This document shows positions 19,536-25,465 of a stretch of 25,465 bases of DNA, piece after piece. This DNA comes from Cudoniella acicularis (taxonomy: Eukaryota > Ascomycota > Leotiomycetes > Helotiales > Helotiaceae). The stretch is taken from contig JAAMPI010000802.1 in NCBI GenBank assembly GCA_013054445.1, positions 1-25,465 on the forward strand, read 5' to 3'. A program made the position numbers and the translations under genes. The number at the start of each line of letters is the position of its first letter. Position 1 is the first letter of the stretch. Under the pieces are notes generated by a model, which saw only the letters and a program-made list of their open reading frames with translations, ran no database searches and was not told the DNA's origin.

Positions 19536-20885
19536 ATGGCAGAAGCTATAGGCCTGGCTTCCGGGCTGCTGGCTTTATCCGGCTTCGCCTTCCAGTCTAG
19601 CGTCACACTTTACCAGACGGTCCAGAGTTTTCGATTTCATCCCAAACAGTTACGTGATCTCAAAGAGGAGCTTGAGGCTTTGAGCGCAGTTCTGGGCTCG
19701 CTCACCGAGACAGTCAGTGCCACTACTGACGTAGACCTTTCCGCTCTCGATCTTCCATTGCTACGCTGCGGCAATGCTTGCCAAGAGTTCGAACGGGAAA
19801 TTGTGAAATGTTCGTCCCGGTCCGGTGGTGGTCGGACGAGCTTTCGAGACTGGGCTAAGCTGAGGTACATGGGTGACAACATCGACGGTTTCAGGCAACT
19901 ATTGGCTGGATATAAGTCTACTATCAATATTGCCCTCATGGACGCAAACCTGTAATTCTCTGTATTCCTGTGTACACCAGAGCAGCTCTAACCCTTCTCC
20001 AGTCGCAAATCTTCTGTTACTGTCGAAGGCCTCGAAGTGTACAGAAACCTTTTAGAGACTGCCACAGATGATCTCGAGGCTCATCTTCAAAGCATCGACG
20101 AAAAGCTCGAGACTATATTTTCACGCACCGTGACAGAGTCCGACTCAGATGCAGCGGAATTGCGACTCATTAAGGAGGAGCGGATAAGCGCCCAAAAGTG
20201 TCTCCAAATCTGTGCCCAGTTGTCCAACCACATTAATCAGATTCAGCTCACGCCCGAGCTGCCGGCCACCTTACCTGAAAGATTCACCGCTGAGAGCCTG
20301 CTGGAATGCAAGAATAGCCTTAATCTTACGACTGTGAAGTTGGAAGGTTATATGAAAGATCGAATCGACCGGTTGGTGACAAAATCGAAGACAACGATAA
20401 CCTCTGAGGAGGATCTTGCAGATCTTGTAAGGCTGCAGGAAGAGTGGGAGACGACCTGCCAGAGCAGGGAAATCTGCTCCAAAGCAGAAATGCACTTGAA
20501 AGAGAACATCAGCACCATTGACAACTACGCTACGGGTGATGCCGTACAGTTCATGGTTTCGACCGACGGTAGTATTATCCACGGTAAAAATCGAGGGCTT
20601 GGGTGGAGATCGAGGCAGGTCGGAGGCCATCTCAGTGATCTCTCGATCCAACAGTTATCACGGGACATGACAGGCATTCGTGTCCAGTATGATGGAAATG
20701 AAGGCTCGCCTTCGCGGGGCAATACAGCATCCGTTCCTGATAATGATGTGGAGAATAAGCCTGGTTCAGAATTCAAGGAGCGGTATGGGCCAGGTTTTAA
20801 GCTCCCGCCTAGGACTACTGCGGGCACACACACGCCTTCTACACCGTCAGCAGAGGGCAAGATGAGTAGCTCATCCAAGGGGTAA
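19536..20885 (+). CDS. HeLo-like/PigL_N domain protein, stand-alone, 432 aa
   Basis: The fungal 'N-terminal domain of STAND proteins' (HeLo-like, also called PigL_N after the azaphilone cluster protein L) is related to membrane-targeting cell-death domains such as HeLo of HET-S. Exons 19536-19951 and 20003-20885 join in frame (51-base intron, CTAAC branch, CCAG acceptor), restoring DANLRKSSVTVEGLEVY. Residues 1-22 (MAEAIGLASGLLALSGFAFQ) form the hydrophobic first helix typical of the family. Residues about 150-310 are charged and helix- or coiled-coil-like (LEAHLQSIDEKLETIF; LQEEWETTCQSREICSKAE). Residues 323-358 form a Gly/Asn/Arg-rich motif (STDGSIIHGKNRGLGWRSRQ then VGGHLSDLSIQQLSRDM). The tail from about 365 is disordered and Ser/Pro/Gly-rich. 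There is no NACHT or NB-ARC domain. It lies between two HET genes, suggesting a cell-death or recognition role; that is inference. Confidence 0.85.
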
Positions 20886-22746
20886 AAGGATGGGGTTGTT
20901 GCCGATCTAAGCTCTGCTTCTGATTGTCAGATTTCTGTTTATATAAACTTTGCACTTTTATTATCACGCGCATTTGTAATTTATTTTGAGATAGCTCTAC
21001 TACATATACTTACTTATCGTATATGTTTCCTGGCGCCAGTTTTCAGGCCAACGATATCCAGCTTAGAGATCCAGGGGTGTAGCGAGAATATGTCAGCGCT
21101 GAGGGCTGGGTGGGACGTTATAGGAGATCTTCAAGTGAGAATCCTACATACTTGGTAATACCAAAGACTTGGCCTTCAAACAGATATAATTCGCAGATAT
21201 CAACAAAGTTCTGATGCCGTATTCGAAGGAGGGGAGAGTTGACTGTGCTTGCAGATTGACTGTAGATATGTCTAGAGATGGAGTTCCAAATATTTGAATT
21301 ACTCAAACTGAGGATCTATTATTATAGCGGACTAGGATTGCCTCTTTAGCAAAGCTTAAAAAACTGTTCGTAAAAGTCTCATGAACTCCACTCAAATGTT
21401 GAAATACCACTCTTTCTCGATGACCAGGATTCTCTCTCGGTTTTGAGCGAGGGACGAGATTGTTCCGGAAATAATGATGGGGAGGGAGAACGGCGCTTTC
21501 TAACAACAAGCGACGCTACAGTCTCTGGAGTATCGATAAGCTGTGTCTCCTGTCCTTCTCTCATACAGTCTGGGCGAAAGGTAACAGTGCTGTTCATCCT
21601 GCAAACCCTTTCCATCTATCTTTCATATAAATTACTTCTTCAACAATCGAATTGTTCCGCAACACATCTACTTTGCTAACCCTTAGCTACATTGGCTCAC
21701 ATGGGGCCTGGGGAGCTGATGAGGCAATCTCGAAATGATGCTCCATCTAGCATTATAGTATTGACTTCTCAATCGTATAGCGTCTTTACATCAGGAAGCA
21801 ATGATGGATTTATACATGAGGTAGGTTCTTGAGATGTACTAATCGGGGTCGCGGCGGCTATAGTAGAATAGTAAGGGCGCTGGACTAGCCAGGCCTTATA
21901 GCGAGGCGATTCCCTGTTCAGGAAGCCCTTGTTTCCTGATGGGAATGTTTCCCCTTTCCAACTCTCTGTCTCACGTAACCAGCGCCGCCTTTGCTCAGGT
22001 TCGGCTCAGTTCAACTTAGGTCTGCCCAGGTCTGCTGACCCTATTTACGCGACACGGCGTGTCAAGAATCATCTCACCAAAAATCATTAATTTTGAGCGA
22101 GGGGCCCGAAAAGGTTCCTTCTCCTCCGGCCAGGGACCCCAAATATGTTACTACTATTCATTCACAATCACACTGATAAATACGGAGATAGTAAATTCGG
22201 GAAGTTGTTTTCCTCCCCCTATGCATTTCACCTACCGGCTACGTATTCTAAAAATGGCCGTCTCTTCTCGCCTTCGCGTCTTTCCTCTCTCATCCTATCT
22301 TCTTCCTATCTTCTCTCCCATCTTCTCTCCTATCTCTCTGAGCCCTTTCACACTTGTTTAGCAAGACCTTTTTTTTCTCGTTTTTACTCTAGATATTTAT
22401 ATCAGCATAGATACTTGTATACGGACAGCTGGTCAGGGAATTATTCGCGAAGCCGGGACATTGCGAGATGTAATTGTCAAGTAATTAGATCAAGTCGAGG
22501 GATGGCATTGAGGATATTTGGATGGAAATGATCTTCGAGTGTCGTCTCGCAGCTGTGGTATGATAACTGCGCCCCTGAAGCCGCCGCATGGATGGGGACG
22601 CACGTCATTCCTGATCGAGCCGGCCAGTGACTCTGTACCCACTCTGCCTTTCCCCCTAAACATCTTCACAAAGTAGGATAAAATCATTAATCCAGTAAAA
22701 CGTAGGTCTATTGATTAATAGTCTAAGGCGTATAAATAGTCCTGAC
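20886..22746. other. Convergent spacer, no gene seen
   Basis: This 1.9 kb gap separates the 3' ends of the HeLo-like gene and the second HET gene. Frames of 60-130 codons occur on both strands (for example near 21380-21680 and 22059-22531), but none shows a domain or splice-supported extension. It holds a pyrimidine-rich tract (listed separately) and a short duplication AGGTCTGC at about 22018-22035. Confidence 0.5.
22258..22345 (+). repeat. Pyrimidine-rich imperfect tandem repeat
   Basis: The + strand is almost entirely C and T with a recurring TATCTTCTCTCC-like unit about four times. CT-rich tracts are frequent in fungal core promoters, yet no gene starts on the + strand just downstream, so simple low-complexity DNA is the safer reading. 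Confidence 0.5.
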
Positions 22747-24582
22747 TTAGCAGAAGTACATCCTCTGACACTTCTCTTCATTCCAAAGCTCTCCACCCAT
22801 AACCCCATGAACATAAGCATCCCCCACAAGTTCCCACATCCACTCCCTACTCCTCACAACAAGCGGTATTCTTGCCCCCTGGACAAGAACAATATAATCC
22901 CCTTCCTCCGCAATAGCAGGACCCATTCCAAGATACCCCTTCTCCGTCCTAAGCAACCTCCGATTAATCATAAAAGAAACCGAAATCCTAAACTCTATCT
23001 CGGGATTCGCAATCCCTATCAGTCTCAAGACATGCCCCACCACTACAATAATCATAAAAACCCAAAGGTGATTTTCTAGCCCAAGTGTTGGGATGTGGCG
23101 GAGAAATCGCTGGCGACTTTCGAAGCGCATGTACTTTTTTGCCGTATCCTCTTTGCTTTTGGCAAAAATGCCAGCAACGCAAGTTTGCCAAAATGCATCA
23201 TGAATACTCTCACCCGTCAAGTATTCATCTTCCCAAGAAGAACCCGCTAGAGCCACTGAGCGCCAGTCATTAACAAAGAGTAGATTTTTTTGCAGAACAA
23301 TGGCTTGTTTGCGTATTGATTGGAAGCCCTTGGTTTCTTGCAAACCCCAAGGTTTGCTCATTGAAGTAATTCTGTCGACATTATATCCCGAAAGCTCAAG
23401 AGGTATGTTTAGACGCTTCGTTCTCTCGTCGAGTATAGGGCGATATATGGATCCCTTTGTCGAGTCGTGGGGAATAGCGTGTCGTAGAGAAGCGCCTCCT
23501 GATTCGATTCTGAGAAAAGAGAGGCAGAGAGGTGTGCGGCAGCTCCAGTCGGGCACCCATGAGGGAATGTCTAAACCCTCTTCTCGGCTTCGGAGACGAG
23601 GTATGCTGAGGAAGTCTAAGTAGGTCGCCTGGCCGAGAGTTGCAACAGCTAGATCGATGAACAGCTTTTCGGCTGCCTGCTCATAGTTTGGCATTATGCC
23701 GAACTGTTCAAAGCTGTCAAAGCCAGAAAGACCTTGAAACGCAAAGACAGTATCTCGAATATCGAAAGCGGTGGATTGGCGATGTCTGGCCAAGATTTCA
23801 TAGTGTATTCTCTTTCTCCCTTGAGCTATTTCGCATTGCGATCGATGTAACCAAAGCAGGATGTTCATGTTTGTCGTACCGTAGAACTCGAATATCCAGG
23901 CTTGGTCTGTGAAGGCGAAAAGCAAAGCTCCGACCAAGGTTGAGAAAGGTATTGCATTATCACCGCAGAGAATCCAAGGATAAAATGATAATACAGCTTC
24001 TTGAACAATCCATGCTCTGCTGAACCAAGGACGTTCCAACAATTCGAAAAAGGCGGTCCATTGTCGTAAGAATATGCCGGAGCATTTCCACACCTTGTTG
24101 AGCCTATACCATCTTGACTTCCTTTTCTCGGCGGTGTCCAGACTCAGTTTATGTAGCAATAATGCAAATTGGATTCCAAGGGTGCTGTTCTCGCTGTCTT
24201 GCCCTAGCCAGATGAGGGTCCTCATTGCTTTTTGATACACCTTGTGCATTTCTCGGACCTGCGCAGCTTTCTCTTTATTGTCCAATTGGTTGATGCAAAT
24301 TGAGTCAATCCAAAGAATTCGCTCTCTGCCCTTCGCCCTCGTACGCAAGAGGAAGGGGCGCAGGGTCGACGGCACTTGCAAGCTCTTTCCATCGCACGTG
24401 ATCGTGGTTTTATCCTCAGGATTGCCCCAGCAATATGACACGGCTTCGTATTCCGGGGTTTCTGATAGGATGCATTGGAGGACACTACAGGTGATCTCCC
24501 CAGTCTTTGGTCCAGAGTGAAGTTTGACAAGACGGATGCGCAGATCGCCGGAAGGCAAAGGTTGATACTGGTAAGCATTCAT
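22747..24582 (-). CDS. HET-domain protein (heterokaryon incompatibility), 611 aa, intronless
   Basis: Second HET protein, in a single exon. The start chosen is the first in-frame ATG (MNAYQYQPLPSGDLRIRLVK), the usual opening of this HET subtype; the frame is open for about 150 bases upstream without an ATG. The HET domain spans about residues 46-195: EYEAVSYCWGNPED, then ILWIDSICINQLDNKEKAAQ (about 89-108), VREMHKVYQKA and RTLIWLGQ, and RPWFSRAWIVQE (about 184-195). The C-terminus has the conserved tail of the subtype, RRLLRTEKGYLGMGP, GDYIVLVQGARIPLV and LVGDAYVHGVMGGE. A 20-residue hydrophobic stretch (LWVFMIIVVVGHVLRLIGIA, about 506-525) could be a membrane segment, which is not usual. It belongs to a different HET subtype from the one at 16-18 kb, so the two are probably not a recent tandem duplicate. 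Confidence 0.92.
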   Translation of the reverse strand: MNAYQYQPLPSGDLRIRLVKLHSGPKTGEITCSVLQCILSETPEYEAVSYCWGNPEDKTTITCDGKSLQVPSTLRPFLLRTRAKGRERILWIDSICINQLDNKEKAAQVREMHKVYQKAMRTLIWLGQDSENSTLGIQFALLLHKLSLDTAEKRKSRWYRLNKVWKCSGIFLRQWTAFFELLERPWFSRAWIVQEAVLSFYPWILCGDNAIPFSTLVGALLFAFTDQAWIFEFYGTTNMNILLWLHRSQCEIAQGRKRIHYEILARHRQSTAFDIRDTVFAFQGLSGFDSFEQFGIMPNYEQAAEKLFIDLAVATLGQATYLDFLSIPRLRSREEGLDIPSWVPDWSCRTPLCLSFLRIESGGASLRHAIPHDSTKGSIYRPILDERTKRLNIPLELSGYNVDRITSMSKPWGLQETKGFQSIRKQAIVLQKNLLFVNDWRSVALAGSSWEDEYLTGESIHDAFWQTCVAGIFAKSKEDTAKKYMRFESRQRFLRHIPTLGLENHLWVFMIIVVVGHVLRLIGIANPEIEFRISVSFMINRRLLRTEKGYLGMGPAIAEEGDYIVLVQGARIPLVVRSREWMWELVGDAYVHGVMGGELWNEEKCQRMYFC

Positions 24583-24730
24583 AGCGCCGTGGTGTTGGAG
24601 CTGTAGATAGGACACAGAAGAGAGAAATCGTCCACGAGAGGGACTGGGTAGTATAGACTGGTTTTCAGAGTCAATCAAATCTGTGTTGAGTGCATTGGCG
24701 ACATCTGTTCTAGTAAAGATGTAGTCACCA

Positions 24731-24755
24731 GTCACGGGACCTAAGATCCCGTGAC
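24731..24755. promoter_or_regulatory. Perfect hairpin upstream of second HET gene
   Basis: GTCACGGGA at 24731-24739 and TCCCGTGAC at 24747-24755 are perfectly complementary around a 7-base loop, 149 bases upstream of the chosen ATG. It may be a dimeric protein-binding site or an RNA hairpin if transcribed; which one cannot be told from sequence. Confidence 0.45.
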
Positions 24756-25261
24756 CGAAAGGGCCTTCTCGCTACGCATGCGCCACGCGCTAAGAAAAGC
24801 TCTGTTATTAGATTACCCCTTTAGCTACCTTTCTTCAATGAATCACTTTGCATTTAATCGAGAGGAACAACAAGGAGTGTTCAATACTATAAATTGTCAT
24901 GGTGTGCTAAGCAAGGCTTGAATTCGGGGACTGGCAAGAATTAAGAGTTGTGAGAAAGTAGGGAGCTTGACGCAGGACCATGCTTTTGAAATTAATGAGA
25001 TTGGAATCAGAGAGTAGTCAGAAGCTGTGAGGAAAGAAGCACCAGGACGAAGTCGTTACTACACAAATTACAATCTAGGCATCAGCCACAAACTTGCACA
25101 ATCACGTGACAGAAAAACTCAATCCATCTAACCGAAATCCCGGGGATCCTTGTTGGAGCCAAAATAGGACCCCCGCGCCTAGAGACAAGACGAGGAAAGT
25201 GTAACCGGGCCTCAAGGGTGCCAAAATGAGCCCCTGCGAATACTAAAATGGCTCTTTAATG

Positions 25262-25352
25262 CATGCTCAGGCGGTGCTCAGGAATGCTCACCCTCGGCTT
25301 AAGCTTGCTCACTCGTAGCTCAGGCTAAAGCAGCAGCAGCTCAGGTCCAAAG
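25262..25352. repeat. Degenerate TGCTCAGG repeats
   Basis: TGCTCAGG, TGCTCAGG, TGCTCACC, TGCTCACT, AGCTCAGG and AGCTCAGG follow one another at irregular 10-25 base spacing. A shorter relative (TGCTCAGG, GGCTCAGT) occurs near 21992-22010. It may be a decayed minisatellite or part of a dispersed element. Confidence 0.45.
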
Positions 25353-25465
25353 ACGGAAATGGAAAATGTCATGAAAACATTCCCATACTGAACTGCCTGT
25401 TTCCGGATACAGAATCACTAATAAATATAATTTAAAGTTTAATTAATTATAGATGTATTTTATTT

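Larger units (their letters stand above)
24583..25465. other. Right flank with HET promoter and short repeats
   Basis: It carries the 5' region of the second HET gene, with a perfect hairpin at 24731-24755 and one TCACGTGA-type site near 25103. Further right are imperfect GCCAAAAT-containing repeats (about 25155 and 25219) and TGCTCAGG repeats (listed separately). No gene is visible before the window ends. Confidence 0.5.

Noticed and set aside
21925..21960. Similarity of GATGGGAATGTTTCCCC to the reverse complement near 25370-25385, as if LTR copies
   Set aside because: Only about a dozen bases match and the surrounding sequence does not, so a shared element cannot be supported.
22059..22531. 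Two overlapping + strand frames of 100 and 128 codons
   Set aside because: Much of their length is the pyrimidine-rich low-complexity tract; no domain is visible.
24583..24735. In-frame upstream extension of the second HET gene
   Set aside because: There is no ATG, and the family's normal N-terminus begins at 24582.

Overview
The window reads as nuclear DNA of a filamentous ascomycete (Pezizomycotina). Genes are split by many short introns of about 50-130 bases with GT/AG or GC/AG borders and CTAAC-type branch points. HET-domain and HeLo-like genes, found in filamentous fungi, are present, and one AT-rich, TA-enriched block looks like RIP-damaged repeat DNA. Leotiomycetes is a guess from overall flavour and is not established. 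There are no bacterial operons, rRNA, tRNA or CRISPR arrays. All splice models were made by hand; the intact ones close in frame across every junction.

Left half (about 0.6-14.2 kb) is a run of metabolic genes: a cytochrome P450 (-), a monocarboxylate-type MFS transporter (+), a small DUF3237 protein (-), a DHA1-type drug/H+ antiporter (-), an Old-Yellow-Enzyme-like NADH:flavin oxidoreductase (+) broken by two single-base frameshifts, and a probable secreted six-bladed beta-propeller protein of the SMP-30/TRI14-like kind (+). The P450 and the MFS gene diverge from a 950-base spacer holding a degenerate CTGCAGTCAGG repeat and a perfect CACGTG-centred palindrome. Oxidase, reductase, two transporters and accessory proteins together look like a tailoring or detoxification cluster, but no PKS, NRPS or terpene synthase is present in the window.

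Middle (14.2-16.0 kb) is a gene-poor spacer with an almost pure A/T tract and a TA-rich, CA-poor relic consistent with an old transposon damaged by RIP.

Right half (16.0-24.6 kb) holds three genes of the fungal self/non-self recognition and cell-death repertoire: a HET-domain protein (678 aa, -), a divergent stand-alone HeLo-like/PigL_N protein (432 aa, +) with a Gly/Asn/Arg-rich C-terminal motif, and a second, unrelated-looking HET-domain protein (611 aa, -). The first HET gene has four CACGTG boxes within 170 bases upstream, and the spacers carry inverted and direct repeats. This HET / HeLo-like / HET arrangement is the best candidate for an undescribed system here: a possible heterokaryon-incompatibility locus.
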